From Leyella lascolaii (GTDB lineage: Bacteria; Bacteroidota; Bacteroidia; Bacteroidales; Bacteroidaceae): 63,197 nt of DNA. The notes under the pieces were generated by a model. That model had not been told where the DNA came from and searched no databases. It was given only the letters and a program-made list of their open reading frames with translations. Position numbers and translations under genes: made by a program. This document shows, in pieces, positions 1 to 9,283 of the stretch (the first letter of the stretch is position 1; the number at the start of each line of letters is the position of its first letter). The stretch is taken from assembly GCF_900079775.1 (NCBI RefSeq), contig NZ_LT556042.1, positions 51,070 to 114,266 of the forward strand, written 5' to 3'.

Positions 1-512
1 AAAACCGCCACTCACGCAAAGCGGACAGTAAAAAATATTTACATTATTTTTTCTCAGAATAGAAACGGATAAGGTCCGGAGGTACGGTCTCATCTGCTTT
101 TTATCTCCTTCCTACTGCGGCATACCCCGCATCTTATACCACAACTGCCACCATAACTACCCCATTACGGCTCTTTCACGGCATATTCTCATCATGCCAT
201 GCGCCTCCGCAACGCCTTCCCGTGTTGCGGAAAAGCCCGTGTCACTCTCCCAAACAGCCTTTCCCGCATGCTCATATGGGCTTTCCCGCATGCCGGAAAA
301 GCCTTTTCCACACATCAGAAAAGGCATTCCGCCCACGCATCTCTCATAATATCTTGATATTCAAAACATTACAAAACCACCCCAAAACCCGCAAATTCCG
401 AGACAAAACGTCTGTCGTCACAATCCATGCGATTCTCAGCGACTTCACGTTCCACTCTCATTCACCTTTTCTCCACACTTTCCCACCCTCTCACCTTCTC
501 ACTTTCTCACCC
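1..512. other. intergenic region, no gene recognised
   Basis: I see no convincing coding sequence here; the open frames are short and follow the repeat structure. An AT-rich imperfect palindrome lies near 31-51 (AAAAATATT, then TAC, then ATTATTTTT) and a five-unit array of 22-bp period lies at 225-334. A gene left of the window may end or start here but cannot be judged. Confidence 0.5.
225..334. repeat. 22-bp-period degenerate tandem array, locus 1 (5 units)
   Basis: Five consecutive 22-bp units (225, 247, 269, 291, 313) share a core of GGAAAAGCC or its reverse complement GGCTTTTCC, often followed by CCGCA. Units 1, 4 and 5 read mainly GGAAAAG, units 2 and 3 the opposite strand. The same architecture, again five units and 110 bp, recurs at 11459-11568 and 24141-24250. 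There are no spacers, so it is not CRISPR. It lies beyond the 3' end of the GH3 gene. Confidence 0.75.
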
Positions 513-2681
513 TTACCTCACCTTTACAGTTATCTTCCTCAGGTCCTCGTCAGCCGAAGAATTGCCTACCATCAGTACGTATTTGCCCGGAACGACGCGC
601 ATGGTGTTCGTCTCCTCATCCCAAAGCTCGAACGTGCTGCGCGGCAGAGCAATGCTTACGTCGGCTGATTCTCCGGCTTTCACCCTTACACGCCTGAATG
701 CACGCAGCGTCTTAAGCGGTCCGTCGGTGTCTTTGGGATTGCGTACATACACCTGCACCACCTCATCACCGTCGCGCTCCCCGGTGTTCTTCACCTTCAC
801 GGTAAGCACACCTTTCCTGTATTTAGGCTTGCTTATGGCAAACGTCGTATAGCTAAGTCCGTAGCCGAACGGATAAAGCGGTTTGCCGGAGAAGTAGCGG
901 TAAGTGCGTCCCGCCATGCGGTAATCCTCATAATCAGGCAGTTGGGCGGTGCCCGCATAGAACGTCACGGGAAGCTTCCCTCCCGGGTTATAGTCGCCGA
1001 ACAGCACGTCGGCAACAGCAGTACCGGCATGCTCGCCTCCATACCATGCCTGCAATATGGCGTTCGCACGTCCGTGTTCAGCCGTGAGAGCCACGGCACT
1101 GCCCGAACAGTTCACCATCACCACCTTCTTTCCAGCATCGCACAACGCCTTCATAAGCTCGCTCTGCGACGCCGGAAGTTCTATAGCCAGACGGTCGCCG
1201 CCCCTGAACCCGGGCTCTTCCACTTGCAGTTCCTCGCCCTCCAGACGCGGAGATATGCCGCCCACGAATATCACCACGTCAGCGTCGCCCGCAAGTGCGG
1301 CTACGTTTGAGGCGTTCACCTTATCGTTATTATGCAGATATCCGCATCCTTCTATCAGACGCGCCGAAGGCACCTTTGCCTTTATGCCCTGCCAAATGGT
1401 CACTGTGGAAACAGGAAAACCGTTATAGTTTCCCCACAACATCGTTGAGTCGTTGGCGTTGGGACCGAGCACGGCTATCTTCAGTCCGTCCTTCTCCAGT
1501 GGCAGTATGCCGTCGTTGCTCAGCAGTGTCATCGTCTGTCTCGCCATGTCGGCGGCAAGCTGACGGTGCTCACTGCACGCCACGACGCTCACAGGCAGTC
1601 TTGTCCACTCCACAAGCTCGTCCGCATCGAAGTCGCCAAGCTCAAAACGGGCTTTCAGAAGACGCTTCAGCGAGGTGTCGATGTCCTTCTCGCTCACCTT
1701 CCCCTGCTTCAGGGCATCGCCCAGTGAGCGGTAGTCGCTTCCGCACTCAAGGTCGGTGCCTGTCACAAGAGCACGCGCGCTGGCATCGCTCTGACTGTCG
1801 GAGAAACCGTGTCCCCACGATTGCCAGAAATCGCTCACGGCTCCGCAGTCGCTCGTCACAAGCCCCTTGAAGCCCCACTCTCCGCGCAGTATCTGCTGCA
1901 GATAGCGCGTGTTGCCGCAGCACGGCTCACCGTCTATGCGCTGGTAGGCACACATCACTTCCCTCACACCTCCGTCAACCACAAGCGACTTGAACGCCGG
2001 CAGATATGTCTCCCACAGGTCTCTCGCCGGCAGGTCTTCCACATTAAAGCGGTGACGGCTCCATTCCGGTCCGCTGTGCACGGCAAAATGCTTGGCACAG
2101 GCAAGCAGTTTCACGTACTTGTGTTTCCGCCCGCTGCCGTCAGGAGCATAACTGTCGCCCTGCAGTCCACGCACCACGGCAAGTCCCATACGCGACGTCA
2201 GGTATGGGTCCTCGCCGTATGTCTCCTGTCCCCGCCCCCAGCGTGGGTCACGGAATATGTTTATGTTCGGAGTCCAGAACGACAGTCCGCGGTATTGTGC
2301 GAGGCTTCCGGTGCGTCTGGCATGCGTGTTTTTCGCCCGCGCCTCGTCGCTGACAGCGCAAAACACTCTGTATACCAGACTGTCGTTCCACGATGCCGCC
2401 ATTCCTATTGTCACGGGAAAGACCGTTGCGGTGCCGTTGCGCCCGACACCGTGCAGTGCCTCGTTCCACCACTCAAACTGCGGTATGCCGAGCCTCGGGA
2501 TAGCTGGCGAGTTGTTCATCATCAGCGATATCTTCTCCTCTACAGTAAGTCTCGAACACAGATCATCAGCACGCTGCGACGGTGTCAACGACGCATCCAT
2601 ATACGGCAGCCGCTGACCTATGACAGCCATCGGCACGAGTGCCGCACACATCAATATCATTCTTTTTATTCTCATAGCCAA
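513..2681 (-). CDS. glycoside hydrolase family 3 beta-xylosidase/beta-glucosidase
   Basis: Secreted or periplasmic GH3 enzyme of 722 aa that removes terminal beta-linked xylose or glucose from plant-polysaccharide oligosaccharides. An N-terminal signal peptide (residues 1 to about 22, ending near VIGQ) is followed by the GH3 barrel with the KHFA-HSG segment near 197-203 and the nucleophile Asp278 in the TSDCG motif. The GH3 C-domain follows, then a C-terminal fibronectin-III-like domain (from about 630, ending near 720). The WWNEALHGVGR and RWGRGQETYGEDPYL segments are typical of the xylosidase-like subgroup, so xylosidase is preferred, but substrate cannot be fixed by eye. It stands alone, with a BIME-like repeat upstream and a 22-bp array downstream. 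Confidence 0.88.
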   Translation of the reverse strand: MAMRIKRMILMCAALVPMAVIGQRLPYMDASLTPSQRADDLCSRLTVEEKISLMMNNSPAIPRLGIPQFEWWNEALHGVGRNGTATVFPVTIGMAASWNDSLVYRVFCAVSDEARAKNTHARRTGSLAQYRGLSFWTPNINIFRDPRWGRGQETYGEDPYLTSRMGLAVVRGLQGDSYAPDGSGRKHKYVKLLACAKHFAVHSGPEWSRHRFNVEDLPARDLWETYLPAFKSLVVDGGVREVMCAYQRIDGEPCCGNTRYLQQILRGEWGFKGLVTSDCGAVSDFWQSWGHGFSDSQSDASARALVTGTDLECGSDYRSLGDALKQGKVSEKDIDTSLKRLLKARFELGDFDADELVEWTRLPVSVVACSEHRQLAADMARQTMTLLSNDGILPLEKDGLKIAVLGPNANDSTMLWGNYNGFPVSTVTIWQGIKAKVPSARLIEGCGYLHNNDKVNASNVAALAGDADVVIFVGGISPRLEGEELQVEEPGFRGGDRLAIELPASQSELMKALCDAGKKVVMVNCSGSAVALTAEHGRANAILQAWYGGEHAGTAVADVLFGDYNPGGKLPVTFYAGTAQLPDYEDYRMAGRTYRYFSGKPLYPFGYGLSYTTFAISKPKYRKGVLTVKVKNTGERDGDEVVQVYVRNPKDTDGPLKTLRAFRRVRVKAGESADVSIALPRSTFELWDEETNTMRVVPGKYVLMVGNSSADEDLRKITVKVR

Positions 2682-2779
2682 TAGATTAATATCACATCAA
2701 TAGAGTTTTCACCGCTAATATATGAAAAATAAACTGAAAACGGTGTTTTTTACATTAAAATAATGATGGCGTCAGCTCT

Positions 2780-2894
2780 GTAGAGACGCAAAATCTTGCG
2801 TCTCCCGAGGAAAACCGCTGCAACAACAGCCATATATTCACCCAGCCCTATTGCGCATCGTTGCTTGTGAGACGCAAGATTTTTGCGTCTCTAC
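2780..2894. repeat. REP/BIME-like palindrome pair (MITE-like, 115 bp)
   Basis: Two nearly identical hairpins face each other: GAGACGCAA/TTGCGTCTC at 2783-2804 and again at 2869-2891. Each is preceded, reading inward, by GTA, so the ends form inverted repeats of about 25 bp starting GTAGAGACGC. This geometry is that of bacterial interspersed mosaic elements mobilised by REP-associated tyrosine transposases (RAYT); no such transposase is in the window. It sits between the GH3 promoter region and the end of the glycosyltransferase gene. Confidence 0.75.
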
Positions 2895-3067
2895 TTTGGA
2901 TTGACCACGTAAAATAACGAGATTATTCATGTATTAAACAGTAGCGACGGGAGCTATGAAAGCATGCTCTATGATTGAGAGTCACACCTGTTTTATCTAT
3001 AAAAAAGTATTTCACGGGAATGCGTTCCTTCTCCTTATGCCCCGTGTGTAAACACATCCGCCGGCAG

Positions 3068-4930
3068 TCAGCGGCTGACACGACACTCTATTACACGCCT
3101 GAAGAAAGCCGTAAGTTCATCAACATGACTGTCGAATGTCAGAGAATCACGCACCGCCATAACGTTGCGCGTAATCCTTTCAAGAAGTTTCCTGTCTTTA
3201 AGCAGTGCCACAAGTTCGTCAATATCATCATAGAACAGTCCCATACCACGGCTTTTCACATATTCCTGCTGTGCCGAGATGTTACCGTCATTCCTTCTTT
3301 GTATCATCGGCAGACACGCTGCGGCAAGTGTGCTTATACGCGCAGGCAGATTAAGGTCCGCCCATGTAGCCCTGAACAGCGAGCCTCCATTGTTGCTGCC
3401 TACACAATGAAGCCATCCCGCGTCATATCTTGAAAACTCACTTACCCATTCGTTCTGCGGACAATGAAGATGGACATGGAAATGTCCGGGCGCAGCTTTT
3501 AGAAACGGTTCAGCCATCACTTTATCCGGCACAGTGTTCTCATTATACAGATGAACATGCACGTCGTTTGCCGCCAGAATACTCATGTCCTTCGGGGTAA
3601 TACCAACAATGCGTCCTGTTACGACAGTATGCACACCACCGTACAGTTCAGACAATTTTATTAAAAAGCAGTCTTTGAACACTTCTTTTTTAGGCATATC
3701 ACCATCGAGCGTCATCTGCGGCGCTTTTCTCTCGTCCGGAATGAAAAGCCCGAACCATTTCCTGGTCTCATCGTTCAGATAAATACGACCGTCAGCGTAT
3801 GTATATAAGTCTATCAGCTTGTCCCACAGTCCGTCCTTCATCGCCTCATGAGGACCTTCCTTGAAATGCCACACAAAGGGAATTCCGGTATCTGCCGAAA
3901 GAACCTCATGGGCAATGTCTATTGCCGATGTGCTTAGCAGTGCATATATAATGTCCGGCTTTATCTCCTCCACACGCTTTCTCCATTGGTCATAAGGCAC
4001 ATCCTCCACCTGTCCGAAGGGCAACGGGCCGACCGTGGAATAGCAGAAACGCGGTTTTGCCCACAGACCGTAAAGTCTGTGTCCAGCCTCTTCCAGTGCG
4101 CGTATTCGTTCCGGATTGTACGCCAGTTCCCCAACTATGAGTATCTTCAACCCGTCTCCGCAGGCTGTCTGCAGCGGTCTCCTGTATTCCGCATAAGCCT
4201 CCTTTTCATCCACAGTCTTATATCGTGACGCCCTGAATCGCAGAGGTCTTGACACATGATAGTATGCTCTGTATTTATTGAGACCGCCACCATAACGTTC
4301 ACCACATATCTTATGCCGCTGAAACGGATGGCTGGTCCATTCACATGTAGCTGTTCCCGTTGGTACGAACACGCCACGGCGGGTAAGCTTACGCCAGAAC
4401 ATGATAAAAAGATCTTCCGTGACAAGCTCCTCACGCTCGGTCCATCTGTCCTCTGTCTTGCGATGAGCCGTCTGCACAAGTTGCAGCGCGTGTCCCGGGA
4501 CAGTGCCCTTACATGTGCGCCACGACATCACTCCCGGTTCCTCAGACTCGTCATATCTTATGCCACTGAACACGACAGCAGCGTTCTCGTTATCCCTGAA
4601 TGCATCCGCCATCTTCTCCAGATGGGAACCATCATAGAAATCATCGGCAGGAAGATATGTGATGTAATCGTTTGACGCAGCGTCAAGACCGCGGTTAAGC
4701 GCACGTCCCAAGCCCTCGTTTTCAGGACTTGATATATATCTTACTCTCGCACCGTCAATAAATGACGCCACGAATTCAGCGGTGCGGTCAGTACTGCCGT
4801 CATTCACTATTATAAGTTCCCAATTGTCATAAGTCTGCGCCATCATGCTCTTTATGGCACGTCTTACAAATGACGCCTGATTGTATACAGGCAATATTAC
4901 GGAGAAAGCTATATTGTTTTTGTTTTTCAT
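3068..4930 (-). CDS. two-domain glycosyltransferase (GT2 + GT-B-like C-domain)
   Basis: Cytoplasmic glycosyltransferase of about 620 aa. The N-terminal GT2 (GT-A) domain shows FSVILPVYNQ, the NDGSTDRT nucleotide-binding stretch and the PADDF metal-binding region within the first 120 residues. The C-terminal half has the look of a GT-B fold (ILIVGELAYNPERIRALEEAGH, GGSLFRATWADLNLPARIS). The frame is open further upstream to 4975, but Met at 4930 starts exactly at the GT2 fold and leaves a 23-bp gap after the LanC-like gene. It is the last gene of a three-gene operon. GT2/GT-B fusions of this kind accompany peptide-modification clusters in Bacteroides, but I find no precursor peptide here, so the acceptor is unknown. 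Confidence 0.75.
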   Translation of the reverse strand: MKNKNNIAFSVILPVYNQASFVRRAIKSMMAQTYDNWELIIVNDGSTDRTAEFVASFIDGARVRYISSPENEGLGRALNRGLDAASNDYITYLPADDFYDGSHLEKMADAFRDNENAAVVFSGIRYDESEEPGVMSWRTCKGTVPGHALQLVQTAHRKTEDRWTEREELVTEDLFIMFWRKLTRRGVFVPTGTATCEWTSHPFQRHKICGERYGGGLNKYRAYYHVSRPLRFRASRYKTVDEKEAYAEYRRPLQTACGDGLKILIVGELAYNPERIRALEEAGHRLYGLWAKPRFCYSTVGPLPFGQVEDVPYDQWRKRVEEIKPDIIYALLSTSAIDIAHEVLSADTGIPFVWHFKEGPHEAMKDGLWDKLIDLYTYADGRIYLNDETRKWFGLFIPDERKAPQMTLDGDMPKKEVFKDCFLIKLSELYGGVHTVVTGRIVGITPKDMSILAANDVHVHLYNENTVPDKVMAEPFLKAAPGHFHVHLHCPQNEWVSEFSRYDAGWLHCVGSNNGGSLFRATWADLNLPARISTLAAACLPMIQRRNDGNISAQQEYVKSRGMGLFYDDIDELVALLKDRKLLERITRNVMAVRDSLTFDSHVDELTAFFRRVIECRVSR

Positions 4931-4953
4931 ATGTGAGGCGTTCTTTGATTTAT

Positions 4954-5937
4954 TCAGACACAACCGGTGCCGCATTCCTGTATCGCTGCCGCTTCATCGG
5001 CTGTCAGGGCAAGACCGAGTCCAGCCAGACCATGCCTCATGGACATGCTGTCCTCCGACAGATCGGTCTGCATTCTGTCAACAAATGCGGACAGTCCATC
5101 CTGAGAAGGCAACACCGACACAAGCCTACCGAAATAAACCAGTTCCTGCCATGCCTTATTGACGAATCCTCTCAAATCAGCGTCGTCGCCTGCATTGCCT
5201 CCATACAACACGTTCTTGCCATTGACATCATCGGCAGAAAACACAGCCTCCGTTCCGGTTTTCTCCGACAGTAACCGGTTAATGAAAATATCCTGTTCTG
5301 TAAACGCAGACTCCTTTTTTATTCTGTCATATAACGAAGGCAACACCCTGATGAGTTTTTCCGCGCCGGCGTGCGCTTCAGCCAGATGTCTTACACAAGA
5401 CAGAAAATACAAAGCCGAATTAAGATGATATAGCGTGGGGCATTCTTTTGCGCATGTAAGCTCACTGTGAATAAAGTCGAGCATGCGTCCTGCATAACGT
5501 GCCAGACCATATTCAGGTGTAGTATTTCGCAGCCGTTCAGCCATATACACAGCCTGACCGAGTATCGATCTTCGGTCGCACTCCATACGTCCCAATACTC
5601 TTTCGTCGATGGTTCTAAGCACATTGTCGGGTTTTCCCTCCACAAGACCTTCTCTCATGAGTCGGCTTATAGCCCATCCCACTCCGGCAAGACCGCTTTC
5701 AAAACCGTAAGGAAGCGACGGAGCAACCTTCATCATTCCGTCAAGCAGCTGTCCAGCCAATGCCTCATAGTCTTCATTCCCTGACAAGGCAGCATACCTG
5801 TAAAGAAAGAGCATCGCTCCGGTCTTGCCGTCCACCAGTCCGTTATTTTCAATATGATAGACATACACTACGAAAGTGTTTGCTATCATAAGCATAATTT
5901 CGTCCTTTGTATAACAGTTCTTTTCCGACATAATCAT
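4954..5937 (-). CDS. LanC-like alpha/alpha-toroid protein
   Basis: Protein of 327 aa with two Gly-rich turns typical of the LanC-like fold: GFESGLAGVGWAISRLM near residue 80 and RHGLAGLGLAL near the C-terminus. Genuine lanthionine cyclases carry a zinc site with a Cys and a Cys-His pair in the C-terminal half; I do not find that arrangement. The only late cysteines are in the tail ECGTGCV. It may therefore be a non-catalytic scaffold or a divergent enzyme. It ends 23 bp before the glycosyltransferase and follows the TonB-C-like gene by 54 bp, so the three are almost surely co-transcribed. The function is not known. Confidence 0.6.
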   Translation of the reverse strand: MIMSEKNCYTKDEIMLMIANTFVVYVYHIENNGLVDGKTGAMLFLYRYAALSGNEDYEALAGQLLDGMMKVAPSLPYGFESGLAGVGWAISRLMREGLVEGKPDNVLRTIDERVLGRMECDRRSILGQAVYMAERLRNTTPEYGLARYAGRMLDFIHSELTCAKECPTLYHLNSALYFLSCVRHLAEAHAGAEKLIRVLPSLYDRIKKESAFTEQDIFINRLLSEKTGTEAVFSADDVNGKNVLYGGNAGDDADLRGFVNKAWQELVYFGRLVSVLPSQDGLSAFVDRMQTDLSEDSMSMRHGLAGLGLALTADEAAAIQECGTGCV

Positions 5938-5991
5938 ATCCTAAACGACCGCACTACCGTCATTCATGGCAACACATTACTGACCTCCCGT

Positions 5992-7464
5992 TCATTTGCA
6001 CAACCACCCGAGTGGGTAGACATCATCTATCCTGTGGCGCATGTCATAGAATTTTTTGGCGGCGGAGCGTGTGGCTTCCGTTTCAGTACCGGTTTCGTTG
6101 AGAGGCGCATAATACACGATGTTCTCAAGAAGTTCACTGTGGCTTGCCACCGGTAAGGAAAGGTTATTGTTCCATTTTCTGAAATGTCTTGCCATTTTCT
6201 TCCCGGCTTTTCCGTCAGAAACGTCCTTGACAAACGCCTGTTCCGCCTCTGTCCCGTCACGCAGACCTATGAGCATGGCACGTATCTTATAAAGACGGAA
6301 GGCATCGCGCACGCTTTTTCGGTTGCTACGGTCGAAAGTTATATCCTCCATCTGTCTGTTTATCTGTATCACACGTGCGTTGCTTATCTTGCCTTCAGCA
6401 ACCCGCTTGTCTATTTCTCTGCTCGCATCATTATACGTAGGTCCGTATTCCACATCATAACGGTCTGACGGATTAAGCCTGACACTTGAGTTACGCTCAC
6501 TGCGTACTATAGCTGTCTTCTCACGCATTAAATCGTTATAATGCTGCGAGCGTTGTATAAATGTGTTGTTGGCTCGTATTCCCTGCTCCGCCATAGTGCC
6601 GGACAGCCATATCGCATTGTCGTAAGCCTCACGTGCATTTTCTCTCATCCCAGCCATGTCGTATACCGCGGCAAGCGTCATGGCTGCATGAAGTTCGGTC
6701 TTGGGATTATAACAAGACTCTTCAGGATACAACTTGTCAAGCTTTCCTTTTTTTGTGAATCCGAGCTGATGATATCTCGTCAGTTCCCGGCTAAGCATAG
6801 CAGCCGCATCGTCATACCGTCCGAGCGACGCCAGCAGTCGGGCACCTGCCAATGTCGACTCCATCTCGTTCCACCCTTTCTCGTGCACAGAGAATATATA
6901 CGAAGCGATGCTGTCGGCTTGTGTCCTGCTTATTCCGTACTTCCCATCATCCATACTTCCTGACACGGCAAGCATTTCCCGGACATACGGCATACCACTG
7001 TATGGGATATGGAAAAACGGGTCGAGCACAGATGTAGATATCGAAAACACGACATCAATCACCTTCCCGTCCTTTTCGGCAGGTTTCCAGCTCGGCATGA
7101 GCGACACGACCCGGGCTATCTCCCCAGACAGTGCAGGGTGCATGTTTGTGGGACGTGGAAAGACAGCCCTGCCGTCTTTCCTTATGACACAATAACAGCC
7201 AAACACGTCCTTTTTCTTGTATGTCGTATCATTCCATGCCTCCGCAGGATAGCGGAGATTGTCTATTATGAACTTGTCCATCGCTCCCATACCGCCATAA
7301 AACTGCGGCGGAACGCTCATCACTTGACTCACATTCGTCGGAATGCTGTCCACACCGTCTGTGATGAACGTCACCCGTTCTGAGCTTCCACGTTTTTCAA
7401 CGTCCTGGGCAATGGCAGGAACAGTTGCAAAAACGGCTGTCAATATAATAAACAAATGCTTCAT
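5992..7464 (-). CDS. periplasmic TonB-C-like protein with helical repeat region
   Basis: Exported protein of 490 aa with a signal peptide (MKHLFIILTAVFATVPAIAQ). Residues about 45-140 resemble the TonB C-terminal fold (FIIDNLRYP, then GCYCVIRKDGRAVFP, then SLMPSWKPAEKDGKVIDVVFS). The rest is helical and includes a TPR-like stretch (ARLLASLGRYDDAAAMLSRE). There is no N-terminal anchor with a Pro-rich linker, so it is not a classic TonB. First gene of the operon with the LanC-like and glycosyltransferase genes. Its upstream region consists of the promoter-bearing tandem repeat 7501-8023; a TATTTTTG box reads into this gene just upstream of its start. Confidence 0.6.
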   Translation of the reverse strand: MKHLFIILTAVFATVPAIAQDVEKRGSSERVTFITDGVDSIPTNVSQVMSVPPQFYGGMGAMDKFIIDNLRYPAEAWNDTTYKKKDVFGCYCVIRKDGRAVFPRPTNMHPALSGEIARVVSLMPSWKPAEKDGKVIDVVFSISTSVLDPFFHIPYSGMPYVREMLAVSGSMDDGKYGISRTQADSIASYIFSVHEKGWNEMESTLAGARLLASLGRYDDAAAMLSRELTRYHQLGFTKKGKLDKLYPEESCYNPKTELHAAMTLAAVYDMAGMRENAREAYDNAIWLSGTMAEQGIRANNTFIQRSQHYNDLMREKTAIVRSERNSSVRLNPSDRYDVEYGPTYNDASREIDKRVAEGKISNARVIQINRQMEDITFDRSNRKSVRDAFRLYKIRAMLIGLRDGTEAEQAFVKDVSDGKAGKKMARHFRKWNNNLSLPVASHSELLENIVYYAPLNETGTETEATRSAAKKFYDMRHRIDDVYPLGWLCK

Positions 7465-7500
7465 AATAATATTTTTTTATTATCCGAATGCAAAAATAAT

Positions 7501-8023
7501 GCAAATGAGCGAAATGAGAGCTTGCTATCAAATTCCCGAGTGCAGCTTATCTTATACAAAGATAATGCAAATGAGAGGAATGAGAGCTTGCTCTCAAATT
7601 CCCGAATGCAGCTTATCTTATACAAAGATAATGCAAGGTGAGCGCAACAGCAAGACGGAGAAACGAAGTTTCTTCAGGCTTGATATTGCCGAACCGAAGC
7701 TTATCTTATACAAAGATAATGCAAATGAGCGGAATGAGAGCGTGCTATCAAATTCCCGAGTGCAGCTTATCTTATACAAAGATAATGCAAGGTGAGCGCA
7801 ACAGCAAGACGGAGAAACGAAGTTTATTCAGGCTTGATATTGCCGAACCGAAGCTTATCTTATACAAAGATAATGCAAATGAGCGGAATGAGAGCGTGCT
7901 ATCAAATTCCCGAGTGCAGCTTATCTTATACAAAGATAATGCAAGGTGAGCGCAACAGCAAGACGGAGAAACGAAGTTTATTCAGGCTTGATATTGCCGA
8001 ACCGAAGCTTATCTTATACAAAG
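7501..8023 (-). repeat. tandem A/B repeat array carrying -7 promoter-like boxes
   Basis: Two unit types alternate: A (66 bp, at 7501, 7567, 7721, 7875) and B (88 bp, at 7633, 7787, 7941), order A-A-B-A-B-A-B, so AB composites repeat at exactly 154 bp. Every unit ends in CTTATCTTATACAAAGAT. On the minus strand this is TATCTTTG followed by TATAAGATAAG, a match to the Bacteroidetes -7 box TAnnTTTG, pointing toward the gene starting at 7464. Where a B end precedes, CTTG lies 20 nt upstream, close to the -33 TTTG. Short open frames through the array merely follow the repeat. Single relatives lie at 24553-24652 and 28496-28562. Confidence 0.85.
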
Positions 8024-8353
8024 AAATGAAACGGACAAGTAAACGACCGTATTATACTGTCAATCCTTACTGACTGAACAGAACCTCACTTTAATAGCAT
8101 CGCCCTTGATGTCTTCCTATGGTATGTATGTCACAAATATACAAATAATATTCACAAATAAGAAAAACAGACATATAAAAAAGTATAACCGGAAACCTAT
8201 ACAATATCTGTGAATAATGGTATGATTTAAAGCTGCTGGGGCATCCGGGCAAGGTATATGCTTTATATATAAGATAAGAAGAAGCAAGGAAATAAAAAAA
8301 AATGTTTATCTCCTACCGTTGGTATTATCATTGTGGTGTCTCACAACAGATAA

Positions 8354-8381
8354 CAGACTTTATCCTAATTAATAAAGTCTG
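8354..8381. other. hairpin downstream of the nuclease gene
   Basis: Perfect 10-bp arms CAGACTTTAT / ATAAAGTCTG separated by 8 nt. It lies 48 bp past the nuclease stop on the minus strand but is not followed by a U-run, so it is only a weak terminator candidate. The rest of 8024-8428 is AT-rich and I see nothing else in it. Confidence 0.4.
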
Positions 8382-8428
8382 AATGCGAGCGCGCCGTAAT
8401 CCGGACAAACGGTTCTGACAAAAAGGCT

Positions 8429-9283
8429 TTACTCCCAGTCGTCCAAATCAGCCGAAGACTCGACAGCACGCTCCACATCGTCGGGAAGCGACGCGAAGAA
8501 GTCGATGCCGGTGATGCGCTCCACCTCGTCAACGGTGTTCACATAATCGCCTTTAGGCCGGTTGCCGTCCCTGTTCTTATAGATAAATCCAATAGCCTTC
8601 GGATTGCCGTTCATGCACAGCACCACCTTGAAGAAAGCGTCGGGCACCACCACCTTGTGCTTGCCGATGGTCTTATGCCTCCCTTTATGCAGGATGGGAC
8701 CGCAGACAATGTAGATGTCACCCTTCTCGCGCGCCCAACTGCGGCATGCGTTCTCCATCTCGTTCCAGTCACCCCGGTTGAGTCCCGGATCCTGAGGACA
8801 TATGTTCGTGAACAGGAACGACTGGCGCATAGCATCACGGCTCCACTTGTTGTCGCCCGCCGGGCACATATGGCCTCGGTCGTAACCCGAATTGTAATAG
8901 TCCCAGTCGTCAGCCCGTGGCGCAGGAACGTCCTCGTCCTCCGCGAAATCCATTCCTCTGCGGTTGTGACTGCCTTTTGTGTGTCCTGCCGTAAGATGCC
9001 ATGCCACCCAGTTTGGAAGCCTCGTGCGCTTATTATAAGACGTGACATATCCCTCACGCTCCAGTATAATTGACGGCACGGTGTCAGGAGTCGCGGCAAA
9101 GAGCAATCCGTCTCCGCCAACGGTCTGTCCGCTCTCTGTGCGTGTATCTGCGGGAGCCGCGTTGGCGGCAGCCCTCAACATGGCGGCACTCCGGCGCACG
9201 GAGTCAGAGCACGATACTGACAATGTGAGCGCGAAAAGCGCGATTCCTGTATAAAAAGCTACTGTCCTCATAATCATTTTCAT
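8429..9283 (-). CDS. DNA/RNA non-specific endonuclease, lipoprotein
   Basis: Beta-beta-alpha-metal nuclease of the NUC1/EndA type, about 284 aa, that cleaves DNA and RNA outside the cytoplasm. The catalytic DRGHM motif (His general base) is near residues 135-139 and the metal-binding Asn lies in the following NICPQDPGLNRGDWNEME segment. The N-terminus (ALFALTLSVSC) has a lipobox, suggesting anchoring to the envelope. The frame opens upstream to 9328, but the Met at 9283 begins the signal sequence and is preferred. Likely role is extracellular nucleic-acid scavenging. It is not obviously in an operon with the FetB gene 92 bp upstream, though that is possible. Confidence 0.85.
   Translation of the reverse strand: MKMIMRTVAFYTGIALFALTLSVSCSDSVRRSAAMLRAAANAAPADTRTESGQTVGGDGLLFAATPDTVPSIILEREGYVTSYNKRTRLPNWVAWHLTAGHTKGSHNRRGMDFAEDEDVPAPRADDWDYYNSGYDRGHMCPAGDNKWSRDAMRQSFLFTNICPQDPGLNRGDWNEMENACRSWAREKGDIYIVCGPILHKGRHKTIGKHKVVVPDAFFKVVLCMNGNPKAIGFIYKNRDGNRPKGDYVNTVDEVERITGIDFFASLPDDVERAVESSADLDDWE

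Noticed and set aside
225..334. Short protein with RKSPCHS/CRKSLFHT-like repeats
   Set aside because: The peptide pattern follows from the 22-bp units; the same occurs at the other two loci in different frames.
4147..4479. Minus-strand 110-aa frame inside the glycosyltransferase gene
   Set aside because: Alternative frame within a supported gene.
7501..8023. CRISPR array
   Set aside because: Units are contiguous, 66 and 88 bp long, without unique spacers, and no cas genes are near.
7343..8073. Overlapping short frames with repeated peptides such as LILYKDNA
   Set aside because: They are translations of the A/B repeat in several frames; no start context, and all frames are equally open.
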